A DNA stretch of 64,000 bases, taken from NCBI RefSeq assembly GCF_028372415.1, contig NC_092875.1:409215239-409279238 (forward strand), written 5' to 3'. This document shows positions 24,190 through 36,667 of the stretch, one piece after another. How positions within the stretch are numbered: the stretch's first letter is position 1; each line of letters starts with the position of its first letter. This DNA comes from Notamacropus eugenii. Taxonomy: Eukaryota > Chordata > Mammalia > Diprotodontia > Macropodidae. The notes beneath the pieces are model-generated. The model had not been told where the DNA came from and made no database searches. It was given only the letters and a program-made list of their open reading frames with translations. Position numbers and translations under genes: made by a program.

Positions 24190-25010
24190 AAATAAAAAAG
24201 CAATTCACCCAAATTGAATAGCACAGCATCTGAATCTGATATTATCTGCAGTCTATTCATACCAATAGTCCCCTATCTCCTTAAGGAAGGGAACAAGGCA
24301 CATTTTTTCCATCTGGTCTTTAGGCTAATCTTGGTCATTATAATTATTTTATCATTCAGTTTCTTTTTGTTGCTGTTCTCTTTAGATATGTTGCTGTACT
24401 CCTTGTATGTATATTGTTTTCCTGGTTCTACTTCACTCTGCATCAGCTGATTTTAGTCATCATATGCTTCTCTGAATTCTTCATCATCAATAGGTTTTTT
24501 TTTTAAAAAAGATATCTTTTTTTCATCACCTTCATTTACTAACATATCCATCCTCTGTTCCCACCAAGAGAGTCATCTCTTATAATGAATAAAAGAGAAA
24601 AAGGTGTGAGTGGGGAAGAATCAGCTCAGCAAAAATAATAACGTCACTTTTCTGATAATACATGGAGCGTCCCATGAGGGAGGACATTCTCATATCTCTT
24701 TTTCAGGCCTAAGTTTGCTCATAATAGTTATACAACACTAACTTTTGTTGTTGTTCTTTCCATTTGCAATGTTAAAAATCTTTGTGTGTATTGTTTTCCT
24801 GGTTTTGTTTATTTCATTTGTATCAATTCATATGTCTTTCCTTGTTTTACTGAATTTTTATATTCATATTCATTGCCCTTATACTGCCACAAAAACTGCT
24901 GCTATGGATCATTTGATGTGTATAGACTCTTCTGGTTGGAAACATATTGGATAATTAGTAATCTAAATTGAGACACTTGTCTATAATCCACATTGTCGAG
25001 ATCTGAATCA
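24190..25010 (-). mobile_element. L1 3' relic(s)
   Basis: GTTTTCCTGGTTCTACTTCA, CTCTGCATCAGCTG and, again at 24795, GTTTTCCTGGTTTTGTTTA. The repeated block suggests two overlapping L1 copies or a rearrangement. Plus-strand hydrophobic frames here are shadows. Confidence 0.55.
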
Positions 25011-25439
25011 TAATAAAGTTGGCATTCTTACTATAATCAAAACTAAAAGAAAGAACATTATAGTTGAAGGGAAGGATGGCACACAGATACTCCTTGGGAA
25101 GGCAAATAAAAGAGTTGATAGACTGGGTTTAATTGTAAGCCTAAAGGTGACAAGAAACATTTTTTCAAGGGGTATTTGACCATCATATAATGCAGTAATA
25201 CATTAGAAAAAAGTCAAACAGGATGGATAGGCATGTAATATCTATCTTTGGAAGGAACTCTTGAATTGAGATCACAAATTCATCTGAGTATTTATATAGA
25301 GCATTTATTTCTGCCTTTTGCTTCCTTTGGGATATATGCATTTCAGTAGTAGCTTTCTTTTAATGGTTATGGATATTTTATTATAGTTCTAGCAACAACA
25401 TATTAGTGTGACTATGTTTCCATAACTCCTCCAACACTA

Positions 25440-26590
25440 AATATTTCCAGTTTTGTTTTTTATCCTTACCAGTTTTCAGGGCTTAAAGTAGAACATAAAT
25501 GTTGTTTTGACCTGCCTTTATTTTATTACCATTTGGATTGACTTTTCGTATACTTGTTAATAATTTGTTATCCTTTTGAGAAGTTTGTTCATATGCTTTG
25601 ACCATTTTTCCATTGGGGAATAACTCCTGGTCTTATATATTTGTGTTAGTTTACTTTATGACGATAAAATTTTTATTGGAGATAATTTATGCAAAGATTC
25701 CATCCCGTCTGACAGAATCATTTCATATAATGGAAACTGCACTAAAAGATGCGTTATCATTTGCCTTGCCACTGTACCCAAAAAACTACTTCACTTTACT
25801 ATCTCACTTGCAACTGAAACCTCTACTGTATATATTGTTTCTCCCATCAGAACATGAGATCTTTGAGATCAGGGTCTGTCTTACTTTTCTCTTTGTATCC
25901 TTAGCACTTAACACTGAACTTTGTACACAGTACAACATTTACATAGTGAGCATTTAATAGATGTTTTATTTTCATTCATTCACATCCCAGTTGCCTTAAT
26001 TTTGTTTCTACAAAAGATCTCCAATTTCATGTAATTGAAATTGTCTAGTTTTAGCTTTTGTATTTCTTCTATCTATTCTTTGGTTAATAATTTCCCTACT
26101 AGCCATTCTAAGTACTAGACATCTTGACGTGGTTATCTTATAGGATTTTTTTTAGTGGTATGACTTTTACTATTTGGGTTGCAAACTCATTTTGAATTTA
26201 TGATGGTATGTTATATAACACGTTGGTTTAAATTCCTTTTCTGTCAATTGCTTTCCTGTTTTCCAACTGTTCTTGTTAAAGAGGGAGTTCTTATCCCAAG
26301 AAATACATATTCTTGAATTTATTTAACTTTAGGATTTCAAGTGTGATTGTTTCTAATTCCTTACTCAATCTCTCCCACTATTCTACTTTTTCTATTTTTA
26401 AGCATTTCCAAGTAGTTTGGATGATTACTGATTTGTTATATCATTTGAGATCTGGAAGTGCTATTCTTCCTTCTTTACTTTTTTTTCACTATTTCCCTTG
26501 AATTTTTAGATTTTTTTTCTTCTTCCTGATGTATTTTGTCTTTTTGCTATCTCTGTAAAGTATCCCTTTAAGATTTTGATTGTTATAGCA
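25440..26590 (-). mobile_element. L1 ORF2 relic, minus strand
   Basis: GACCATTTTTCCATTGGGGA at 25600, then from about 25985 CATTTGAGATCTGGAAGTGC, TTTCACTATTTCCCTTGAAT and ATCTCTGTAAAGTATCCC, reversed L1 ORF2. An L2-type tail interrupts it at about 25690-25975. Confidence 0.55.
25690..25975 (+). mobile_element. L2/MIR-type 3' tail
   Basis: CAGAACATGAGATCTTTGAG, ATCAGGGTCTGTCTTACTTT, TTGTATCCTTAGCACTTAA and GAGCATTTAATAGATGTTTT. It explains the plus-strand frame beginning at 25598. Confidence 0.55.
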
Positions 26591-26940
26591 CTGTCTATTC
26601 CAGAGTAATTGAAGTCCAGTGGCAAGACAAAACTTGAGACAACTGGTGATAGCTTGGGATGCAATGGATGATCTTGGTATTTTCAATGTCTGACCAAGCT
26701 CTAAGTGTCCCACAGTGCCTGCTTTAGCCACCTTCATTGCTTTTGGAACAAATTGTTCTCATACACCCATTTCACCAGGGGAAGTTTTCACATGCTTGGG
26801 ATAGACATCTACCTAATTCACCTATGGGTTTGAGGCCTGTCAGTTACCCTTGACCTGATTTAGCCTGTCTGCCAAAAAGGTTTTACTGGGGTATGGCCAC
26901 TGGAGCTTCTAGGAGCACTGGATGAAAATTCGGTGACAGG
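26590..26940 (-). mobile_element. RTE-type/MAR-like relic
   Basis: TAATTGAAGTCCAGTGGCAA then ACAACTGGTGATAGCTTGG matches the copy at 17220; the element continues further here (CACAGTGCCTGCTTTAGCC). Confidence 0.5.
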
Positions 26941-27049
26941 TGGACACCAAAGGTAGATGAGATGAGCAACCCTGAAAAGCACTTGGTAAATCCTCACACC
27001 AGAGATGCCAGTCCTCTCTGAACACCCCATGCACCTTTATATACAAGAT

Positions 27050-27560
27050 AAATAGCAAATAATCAAGAGAAAGGAAACACTAGAATGAAGAGGGATTGGG
27101 AAAAGTTTCCTATAGAAGGTGGGATTTCTGTAGAAGATGGAATTTTAGCTGGAACTTGAAGGAATTGAGGAGATATTTATTAAGAGGGAGAAAATTTCAG
27201 ACATGGTGAAGAGCTGGTAAAAATGTCCAGAGATGTAGTGTATTATTCTAGAATAGCAAGGAGGCCAGTGTTACAGGATGCGAGAGAATGGGGGAGGTGA
27301 ATGAAGAGAGGGTATAAGCAAGACTGGAACTGGGTTATGAAGGATTTGTGTATCAAACAGGATGATAGGAAGCTACTGGAATTTACTGAATTGGAGCTGG
27401 GGTGGGGTGGGATGGGGAATGGGCCACATTAAAGAAACCAACCAGAAGACTATTACAGTAGTTCAGGCATGAGGAAATGAGAACCTGCACCAGGATAGTG
27501 GCAGTATCAAAAGAGAGAAGGGGCTGCGTTTGAGATACATTGGAAAGGGGAAATTGATAG
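27050..27560 (+). mobile_element. Ancient repeat, third copy of the 13.2-kb family
   Basis: TAGCTGGAACTTGAAGGAAT, GTTATGAAGGATTTGTG, GAAGCTACTGGAATTTACTG, ACTATTACAGTAGTTCAGGC and GATAGTGGCAGT in family order. Confidence 0.55.
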
Positions 27561-27817
27561 GCCTTGGCAACAGTTTTCTACACTGTCTCTTTTTATCCTG
27601 TTTTCATACTCTTAACTCTTACATCATCTCTTTCTTCTATCTACTGGTCCACTAAATTCCTTTGTTCACTTTTTCTCTCTTTTATAGATTATCAGTTTGT
27701 CTCATTTTCCTTCTATCTACATGATAACATAGAATGTTTACATAGGAGAGTGATAAGCAACTTTTTAAAAAATTTTAAAAATATTGTTCCTTAAATGTTT
27801 GCTAATTTTTTTGCATA

Positions 27818-27837
27818 TTCTCTCTCTCTCTCTCTCC

Positions 27838-27901
<64 letters not shown>
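27818..27901. repeat. (CT)n microsatellite
   Basis: About 40 CT units with two CC interruptions near the left side. Confidence 0.97.
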
Positions 27902-27903
<2 letters not shown>

Positions 27904-27904
27904 T

Positions 27905-28650
27905 CTTCACTCTTCTTTCTGGTGTTGAACTCACCCCAGGCATCCAAGTGTGAACCATTGTCTGCTTTCCATTCGGGCCTGCATTTCCCCCAATTAACCC
28001 ATTGACACCTCCTCCCACTGCAGTGCTTTTCACTGCTGTCATTTTATTTTGGTTCAGAGAGCAGACTGCCCCTAGTTTCAGGGACAGTGTTCATGGCCCT
28101 CCCAGAATTGTCCAGAAGAGATCATTCTAGTTTCTGGCTGATTTAAATGTTACTTTTTCTCCTCTCCCTTCCTGTGATTCTTCACCTAGAGTCCAACTAC
28201 CCAAGATTGGGAAAGGCCTTCAGGCGAAGCGAAGCTCACATCATATCAGAAGGTATCTCTTCTTGTAGCTGAAACATGGCTTGCTGGCTTCTTGGATGCC
28301 TCTGTTCATTTGCATTATTTTGCCAAGTCACCAGTTGCAGAGTAAGAGTGTTAATTGGTCTCAATACAAGTGAGTTGGTTTCCAAAAGGATTCATACATT
28401 CACTTTTCCAAAGAAAAGTTTAATTTATTTTAATATGACATATAATTTGAAGATCTTGGTAACAAGACTGTACTTTGTACACATGATATGATTTCTTCCC
28501 ATTTGCCATGCTCACCTTCTTCATGCATCTCAAAGAAGCAGACATTTATATGAAGGAATAAAAGGAACTTAAGGAGTTTTCTGGAGGCTAATTTTTTTGC
28601 AGTGGTGGCAAATGTTTCACTTACCACCCATCAAACTGAATAAAAATATC
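27905..28650. other. Intergenic, no gene seen
   Basis: Slightly GC-richer than its surroundings, unassigned. The frame starting at 28276 (MACWLLGCLC) has no splice or domain support. Confidence 0.4.
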
Positions 28651-28654
28651 TGAT

Positions 28655-28850
28655 GAGTCCCTCAAAGAAATAGGGTGATATCACATGACTAATGTGGCAA
28701 TATGTTTAATGTGATTATACATGTATAGCCTACATCAGATTGCATGCCATCATGGAGAAAAGGAGGAGGGTAGGGAAGGAGAAAAATTTGGAACTGGAAA
28801 TCTTACAAGTGAATGTTGAAAACTAAAAATAAATTAAAAAGACAAAGAAA
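28655..28850 (+). mobile_element. L1 3' UTR and A-rich end
   Basis: ATTATACATGTATAGCCTAC, ATCAGATTGCATGCCATCAT, GGAGGGTAGGGAAGGAG and an end in AAAAATAAATTAAAAAGAC. Same 3' UTR as at 62340 and, reversed, 38030. Confidence 0.75.
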
Positions 28851-28979
28851 GGAAAGCAATTCTCTCTTTGACTGAGGTAGAACTGTTCTTAGAGCCAAAA
28901 AGAGAAGGAAAAAAAGAAAGGAAGAAAAGCTTTACAACACCCCTGGAGATCATTTGATATTAAGAATAAATTAGACTTG

Positions 28980-29760
28980 TGACTCTTAAAAAAAGCAGTA
29001 GGTTGACAAGAATCTGTCATGAAAAGCTCAAGTGTTTTGTTTTGTTATTTTCTTAGAATAATTTTTATTTGCAATGTGTCCAAAGGAGAGGCGATCAGGC
29101 TAATTTGCCATGAGTATGCAATAAATGCATACTGATCTGTAGGCAGTGAAAAGTCTCTGAATAAATGGTGTCATTTAGGGAAAAATAATTAATTTAAAAC
29201 AGGTAGTCAAGTACAGCCATATTTTTTTACACTAAAGTAAGTACCAATGCCAATTAGTTATCCTAAATCAGACAATTAAAGCAGTGGGAGTTTTCCAAAA
29301 TTTGCTTGTAATAAATTTCAAATGCCCTTCAACTAAAAAGAGTAAGCAGAAAATGTTGTTAGTTTGTGTGCAAAATTTTGCAAATCTGTCTTCCCTGCAC
29401 ATGCTTCCCCATCCAATTTCATGAGTATTCTTCCATTTCTATGTATCCAGTGCTTTAAACAGGGTTTTGAATTGCCTTGCCTAAACCCCTCTGTATGGTG
29501 GAAGGTATTGTGTGAAAAATCCCTGCAGGGTTCTTTTTAGTTCTGGCAGTGGGCATTAACCATTATTCCTCAAAGATTCTGTAGTATTTTTCTTGTTATT
29601 ATAACTAAATTAAACCCCACTCATTACTAGCTTTTCCATTTTTAGCTTTAATAAACGTGTGGTTACCAATTACTTCAGATTATTTTTTTTAAATTTTGCC
29701 TCAGTGATTATTTTGATCTTAAATTTTGGAGTTCTTTCTTAAAAATGCAACCACATTTTA
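28980..29760. promoter_or_regulatory. Repeat-free block, candidate conserved element
   Basis: About 780 nt without recognisable repeats, rich in homeodomain-type cores (AATAATTAATTTAAAA, CAATTAGTTA). Its texture is that of a conserved noncoding element. No alignment could be done. Confidence 0.3.
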
Positions 29761-31305
29761 TTATAATTTTCACCTCTGTGTGTGTGTGCACATATTCACA
29801 CACAGAGCTATAGTCTGATTTTCATATTTAAGGGGTTTATAAGCATATAAGAATGTGAAACTTCTTTTCTTCATGTGTTAGACTTTTCTAAAAATTTCTT
29901 TTCATTTTATCGAACTTTGTGAGATTGACAGAAAATAGGTAATAATAGCATAATGGATTTGGGGGCTTGGGGGACTCTTTTCAATCATGAATTCCTTGTA
30001 TCCTTCACTTACCACTATTCCTGCTTTGTTTACTTCCAGCCTATCTGTATATGAATAGCATGTTTCAGCCTGAGTCCTGTGGAATCATGACTGGTCATTC
30101 TGTTGATCAAAGTTTCGAAGTTTGTTAAAGTTATATCTCTTTACAATATTGTTGTAATCGTATAAGTTGTTCTCTTGGTTTTGTTCACTTCACTTTGTAT
30201 CTATTCATACAAGTCTTTCCTGATTGTTCTTTCCCTTTCATTTCTTATAGCACAATAGTTTCCCATTATATTTATAAACCATGGCTTGTTCATCCATTCC
30301 CCAATTGGTGGGCACCTTCTCAGTTTCCAATTCTTTGCTACTGCAAAAAAGAGTTACTGTACATATTTTTGTATATCCTTAGAGTTTGTTTTGCTTAGGA
30401 CTATTCTTTTAATCTACCTTCCCACTTTTCCACTTTTCTTCCTTCTTCTGTCTCCCTCCTCTTGCCCTGTTGAGTAAAATATATTTCTATGACCAACTGT
30501 ATGCACCCCTGCCCCCTAATTTTACCAGTTCAGAAGAGAGTGAGGTTCAAGTATCCACCTCTTCTTCCACCTCTTTCTCCTTGTTTGTGTAGATCTTTAC
30601 CTCTGTTCCTCACTATGTGAGATAATTTTTCCTATCCTTCCTCTCCTCTCCTCACTACTAGTGTATTCCTCTTTCCCTCTTTTTCCATTCTTCTTTTAAG
30701 ATCATAAAACATAACAGAACCACAACCAGGCTCTCTGTCCAGTTAGACACCCTCTTTGACCCCTGAGGATGATGATAGGGTTCTGAGAAGAAACACATAT
30801 CAAATTCCTATATTATGGAATAGAATGGAAACGGTTTATCCTTCTTTATTCCTTTAGGATTGCTCATTGATAGTTACCTTTTTAGGTTTCTCTTGACTCC
30901 TGTGTTTGCATTTGAAAGCTTTTATGTAGCTCTAGTCTTTTTTTCAGGAATGCTTGGAAGTCCTCTATTTCATTAAAGATTCTTTTTTCCCCTCCTAATA
31001 GATTATGCTCATTTTTATTGAATAATTTATTCTTGTTCTAAGTCTATATCCTTGGCCTTCTGGAATATCATATTCCAAGCTTTGTGTTTCTTTATAGAGA
31101 TGACTACTAAATTGTGTATGATTCTAATTATGATAACTTGGTACTTTAATTCTTTTTTTCCCCTGGGGGCTCTGAGTATTTTTTCTTTGAGCTGGAAGCT
31201 CTAGATTTTAGTTCTAATGTTCCTAGGAGTTTTTGATTTGGGGTTTGTTTCAGGGTAGATGCTTTCTATTTTCACTTTGTCCTCTGGTTCTAGGAAATCT
31301 TGGCA

Positions 31306-31358
31306 ATATGTGTGTGTATGTGTTTGTGTTTGTGTGTGTGTGTGTGTGTGTGTATGTG
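31306..31358. repeat. (TG)n microsatellite
   Basis: TG units with scattered T and A interruptions, inside the L1-like element. Confidence 0.9.
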
Positions 31359-32672
31359 ATTTCATGAAATGTGATGGCTAGACTTTTTTTTTTTTGGTCA
31401 CGGCTTTAAAGTAGTCCAATGATTGCGAAATTATTTTTCCTCAAATTCTTTTCCAGATAAAATTCTTTTTGCTATGACATACCTTACACTTCATTCTATT
31501 TTATTAGTCTTTTGACTTTGTTTTAATATTTGTTGTTGCTTAATGGAGTCATTAACTTATTTTTGGTCCATTATAATTTTCAGGAGTTGGCTTCTTAAGT
31601 AAGGTTTGGTATTTCTTGTTCTAAATTGTTAATTCTGTTGGCAATTTTTTTTCCATTGTCTGATTTCTTTTTCCCCATTTCTTTTAGTGCTCTTATTTGA
31701 TTTTAAAGATCATTTAAAACTTTTTTCAACTCTTGCTTCATCTCTTCCAGGAATATTAGCTGAATATACGTGTTCCAGCCATCTTTTTTTGAGACATTGC
31801 TTGTAAATGTTTTGAAGTTACTCTTTTATTTTGAGTTTATGTCTTGATCATCCCTGTCACCATAATAGATGCTTGTGGTAGGATATGTTTTTTTGTTTTC
31901 TTACTCATTTATGTTATGTTAGACTTTATGTCAGGACCAGGCTTTGAGCTCTTATCTAGGGAATGTCTGGGCTGGTTCTGAGGATACTTTCTAAGAGAAT
32001 TGAGTGTTGACTTATTCCAGGATCTCAGGCTTAGGACCTGAAAACTTTCAGTGCCCATCAAGTGCAAAGGTACAGGTCAAAGTCTAATCTCTTCTATCTT
32101 GTTCTGAGCTCTGCAGTTCTTGACCTGAATTCAGATCCGAACAATTCACCTATGGCCTTACACAGATTGAAGTTCCAAAAAACTATTGCTGGATTAGTCA
32201 TAATCATTTAGCTGGAAAGCCCTGCTGGTTCAGAGTGATAATACTATAGAACTCCACTTTGGTCTTAGATTCCTGTCATAGTTATTCTACTAAAGTCTTC
32301 AAATTGGGCTGGAGAATGGAACTAAGACCTCTGCCCTTCTCAGTCAGTCCTGGAGATCTGTGCCCTGGATCTGGGTAATAAGCAATAGAGCTGCCAGATG
32401 ACATCTACTCCATCACTCTGCACAAAGTTGGGTCCCTTTTTGCTGGATCTGGAACTTCTTTTGTGATGTACCTTTTATCTCTGCAGTCTATCCCTGCACT
32501 GGAATCCTCCAAATAGCTGTCCCTGGCTAGAATTCTATCTCTAGTGTCCGAAGAACCTTCTGACTGTTTTCTTATGTTGATATGGTCTGGGAAAATGAGT
32601 TACTGTGATTTATTTTCTTGGATTTCCCAATCAAGATTCAGGCTAATGTGTTTTTAAGCTCTGCTTTGAGGG

Positions 32673-32725
<53 letters not shown>
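32673..32725. repeat. (TG)n microsatellite
   Basis: About 26 uninterrupted TG units near the 5' end of the L1-like element. Confidence 0.97.
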
Positions 32726-32726
<1 letters not shown>

Positions 32727-32879
32727 GGAGGATTTAGTTGTACTTTTTTCCAACTACTCTGCCATCTTAGCTCTATCTCATCGCTACTCTTTCCTTTCAA
32801 CAATCCATTCCTCACAGTGTTGTGCAAGTAGTTTTTCTAATATATTGCCCTACTCATTTTAGTTATATATTAAAAACTT

Positions 32880-33545
32880 TCTCTGTGTTCTAATACCTCT
32901 TGGATAAATTAAAAACTCTTCATTTTTGTATTCAAGTCCCTCCATAATTGAGATTCATAGTATGAAATTCCAACCTTTTATCTCCTCTCTGTATTCTATG
33001 TTCTGGTCAACCTGGCCACCCACTGTATCCCATTCTTGTCTTGCACTGTCCTATCTCCATATGTCTTTGCTTATCTGGTCTTTCCACCTGAAACTGACTT
33101 TTCCCCATATAATATTTCTGTTTTCTTTGGAGCCCCTCCAGTCTTTCAAATTTCAACTCAGGTATCACTTTTTCCATTAATCATTCCTATCCACAACTAA
33201 ATTTCCCTAGGCCTTTGACTTCTAATGGCTGAGGCTTCATCATTTCCTGCCTGACCTAGACCTTCATGATGACCATCTTTATACCACACCGTGACATAGC
33301 TACCTCAATTTCTGAGAACAATATTTCAATCCATATTACCATTCCTGGAAATGAGCTGGCAATCAGTTACTGCATTTTTCCATTCATTTTCCCTGTGACT
33401 TATCTAACTAAAACATCTCTATGTGTACTGTCCTTTCCATTAGAATATATATTCTTTGAAGACAGGGAAGTCTTACTTTTTCTATTTGTATTTACACACT
33501 TAGGAGAGTATCTAAAATATAGAAAACACTACATGCTTTTTCATT
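32880..33545 (+). mobile_element. L2 LINE 3' end
   Basis: AAGTCCCTCCATAATTGAG, TCAACCTGGCCACCCACTG, TTTCAAATTTCAACTCAGGT and TATATTCTTTGAAGACAGGG, the L2 3' coding and UTR landmarks in order. It includes an extra diverged segment at 33240-33410. Confidence 0.7.
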
Positions 33546-33574
33546 CATTTATTCATTCCAAGGCACAGCTGTCT

Positions 33575-33645
33575 CATCTATTAAATTAAGGATTTGTATT
33601 AGATGGTCTCAAAAGATGCTACCAGCTCTAAGTCTATGCTCTGAC
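33575..33645 (+). repeat. MIR/THER tail fragment
   Basis: GTATTAGATGGTCTCAAAAG then ACCAGCTCTAAGTCTATG. Confidence 0.45.
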
Positions 33646-34650
33646 GATGACACGTTTGGTTCAAAAAGCAAATCACATGTTTTAATCTGAGAACAAGATA
33701 AGAATTGTAAATTTGTCATATTAAACTCTGGGAGGGTATACATGTGCTTGTGACTAGGGCAATTAATGGGCTGGAAGGATATCACTCCCTCCTTGGGAAA
33801 GAAGGATGAGATTCATATCGGAATTTCAAGGAACATGAGTCAGAGGCCCAGCTAGAGCAAGAACCAGGAGATTATTGTTGAGAATGCCAAAATTCACTGG
33901 CATTTGAGATGGAAGCAGGTGAGTAGGGACCACAGTAAAGAATTCAAGCAGGGAGGTCTGCATAGAATTGGGAGGTGGCCCACTTGGAGTCTCAGCAAAA
34001 TGACTATGGATTTTAAGCTGCCTCAACAGAGCTTTTATCGTTACACAGCAGCAGGCACATTTCTGACATGATCTGTCATGTCCTCTCCTGACTTAGCTGC
34101 CCTGGTGAGACCATGGACCTGAGTTCATTTCTATTCAATATCATGTTTAAAAACAAAAATAACAGCTGAACAAAAAGGAGACTTAAAAATAACAGCATAA
34201 CACTAAGTAATTAGATATGTAATCATAAAGAACAAGTTATTAAAGAAACTGTTTCATACAAGTTGGCCCATACAAATCCTATTCCAGTGCTTGCTCCATT
34301 GGAGCATGGAGGCAATTTCGGGTTCCTGAAAGCTATGATAGTGCCATGTGAGTTCTGATTGGTCCTACCAAGTTGGAGAGCCTTTAAGTTCATGCCCAGT
34401 TTTAGGCTACATGTCTGTTGTCCAAGTAAGAGCCTAGCTAAGTGAAGCAAGGATAAATACCAGGGTGCAGAATGATTAATTAGCAACACTCAAGAACCAT
34501 TTGCTAAGTCACAAAGGGGTTTTTGGGGAGGGGGAAAAGTCCATAAATTGACAAAGCCATTGATCTTTGCTGTAGTGAAGTAAGGGTATGTATATACCTA
34601 GGTAGATATGTCTATTTTGGGTAGGTAAATGTATTATAGGAAAGTAGCTA
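33646..34650. other. Intergenic, no gene seen
   Basis: Unassigned. Minus-strand frames at 33826 and 34223 lack splice sites or domains. Confidence 0.4.
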
Positions 34651-34654
34651 AAAG

Positions 34655-34945
34655 GTCTCAGTGTAACAAAAAGAGTGCTTGACAATGACCAAACAAGATT
34701 CCAGATGATTTATGATAAAACGTGCTGCTCACCTCTTTATGGAGAGGTGATGGACCAAAGGCTCAGAAGGAGACAAATATCTTCAGGCAGAGCTGATGTG
34801 CAGATTAATTTTTGCATGATTTTGTTTTTATATGGGAGGGGTTGGCTTTATTTTGTCTTTGTGGGGGGGGGGACAGATGAAGAGAGTGAAAGTGTGATAG
34901 TGATACTAAAAAAAAAAAAAGGAAAAGAGCATCCATGAATCCTTA
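34655..34945 (+). mobile_element. L1-type 3' UTR with poly(A)
   Basis: TCTTTATGGAGAGGTGATGG, ACCAAAGGCTCAGAAGGAG, a G-run at 34863-34872, then an A-run at 34909-34920. It resembles a marsupial LINE 3' end. Confidence 0.5.
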
Positions 34946-35274
34946 AAAAATAAACAGAAGTGAGCAGAAGGAAGTTCAGAAGATGATACGGACAAGTGAG
35001 GCGATGTTGGAACTGACAGATTAAATTTGAGATCTGTTCATCATAAATTTGTATATATATACCCAACTCCTCCTATGCAGTCTTCTTTTCATGTTCTTCT
35101 TTGTATAGGGAAGTGTTTGTGTTTGTTGATGTTTATCAAGTTTACAGTAATAAGAAAGGGAAAAAAGGATACTTGATTTGGCTTCAAGAGACTTTGTACT
35201 AGAATCCTAATTCTAACACTTACTAAGCATTTAACCTCTCAGAGATGCAATTTCTCCATCTGTATAACTCAGTC

Positions 35275-35400
35275 ACTTTAGCATGTATTAAGTGATTACT
35301 ATGTGTCAGGCATTGGGCTCAGTGCTAGAAATACAAATATATATGGAAAGACAGTCCCTGCGTTCAAGGAGCTTACAATGGAGGAAGATAACACATAGAA
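35275..35400 (+). repeat. Ancient repeat head (as at 12003)
   Basis: AAGTGATTACTATGTGTCAG, GCATTGGGCTCAGTGCTAG and CAGTCCCTGCGTTCAAGGAG, matching 12003-12110 block by block. Confidence 0.6.
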
Positions 35401-35793
35401 GAAAGCTAAAAAGGCTGGGTAAAGGATGAGGGCACTCGGTGTCAGGGCATGGTAAAGAAAGTTGGGAGAACAGCCTAGGGAGGAACAAGACATGACTGAC
35501 CTGCATACTCTCCTTAAATAGATGATCTGGGAGGCTTCATCCAATCAGAGGAAGAGATCTCAGGGGCTGAGGGTACTTCCCTTATGTCAACTCTAGGGCT
35601 GAAGTGACCTTCCAGGATGAAGAGTTGGGTCATGGCAGAAAAGTTATTGGGCACAGCCTGGAAAGGAATGACAATGATGAGTAACTGGGGCCCATATCCC
35701 TCTACTTCACAGTGTGATTGCAAAGAAAACACTTTATAAGATTGAAAGTAATATATAAATGTGAGTTATTATGGTGTATCTAGTTGGAGGGGA

Positions 35794-36039
35794 TTGTTGT
35801 TGTTGTTGTTCAGTTGCGTCCGACTGTTTGTGACCCCATTTGGGGATTTCTGGGCAAAGATACTGGAGGGGTTGGCCATTTCCTTCCCTAGCTCATTTTA
35901 TAGATGAGGAAACAAGGCAAACAGGGTGAAGTGACTTGCCCAGGGTGACATAGCTAGTAAAGTATCTGAGGTCACATTTAAACTCAGATCTTTCTGGCTC
36001 CAGGTCTGGTGCTCTATCCATTGTGTCACCTAGCTGCCC
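35794..36039 (-). repeat. WSINE1-like SINE
   Basis: TTGTTGTTGTTCAGTTGCGT tail, CCATTTGGGGATTTCTGGGC, TAGATGAGGAAACAAGGC, and TCACCTAGCTGCCC head. Only lightly diverged. Confidence 0.93.
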
Positions 36040-36048
36040 TGTTTGGAG

Positions 36049-36049
<1 letters not shown>

Positions 36050-36090
<41 letters not shown>

Positions 36091-36107
36091 CACACATATA
36101 TATACAC

Positions 36108-36156
<49 letters not shown>

Positions 36157-36285
36157 GATAGATAGATAGATAGATATAGATATGTATATACATGTATAGA
36201 GAAAGATTTGGAGAGTATATATATTGGTATAGATATATGTATATATGTGTGCATGTGTGTGTGTGTGTGAGTGTGTGTGTGTAAA
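36050..36285. repeat. (CA)n/(TG)n/(TA)n/(GATA)n compound repeat
   Basis: (AC)n 36052-36088, (TG)n 36111-36140, (TA)n, (GATA)n 36157-36178 and a second (TG)n near 36250. It lies directly at the head of the SINE. Confidence 0.95.
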
Positions 36286-36667
36286 CATTTGGCAAGTCTG
36301 ATCAGGGATTTTTCTACTTCCTATTCTCAATGACCAAGTAAAAGAACTTTAAGGTTTTTTTTTTTTATTTTCAAAGGAAAAATCAGCCCTCAGGATCAGT
36401 ATCTACTTTGGAATCTGATCAAAACAACTTGGATGTTCCAGTTCTTTGCAAGGGGGAAAGCAATTCTGGGGACTTAAAGCTGACACTTGCTGGGAAAACC
36501 TGAGTTTTTTAACCTCAGAGACACAAGCTTGGTAGTAGCACTTTTGTCTGGAATATGCTCAAGGAGGTGAATGTAGTGATATTCTATCTTCAAGGAGTAG
36601 GAATAATGACATATATAAACTGAAACTTGGAAAGGAGATGAGATATTCAACCATTCATTTGTTCTAG

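Larger units (their letters stand above)
30040..32790 (-). mobile_element. L1/HAL1-like LINE, near full length, minus strand
   Basis: The 5' end at 32750-32790 reads, on the minus strand, AGCTAAGATGGCAGAGTAG, the usual L1 5' start. ORF1-like coding lies at about 31000-31300 (minus-strand fragments such as LKEKILRAPRGKK). The 3' part at 30290-30370 (CCATTCCCCAATTGGTGGGC) is L1 ORF2-like. At only about 2.75 kb it is shorter than a full L1, so it is either internally deleted or HAL1-type. Two (TG)n tracts interrupt it. Confidence 0.65.

Noticed and set aside
28276-28491. Frame starting MACWLLGCLCSFALFC, like a signal peptide
   Set aside because: Isolated, short, no continuing exon and no conserved motif.
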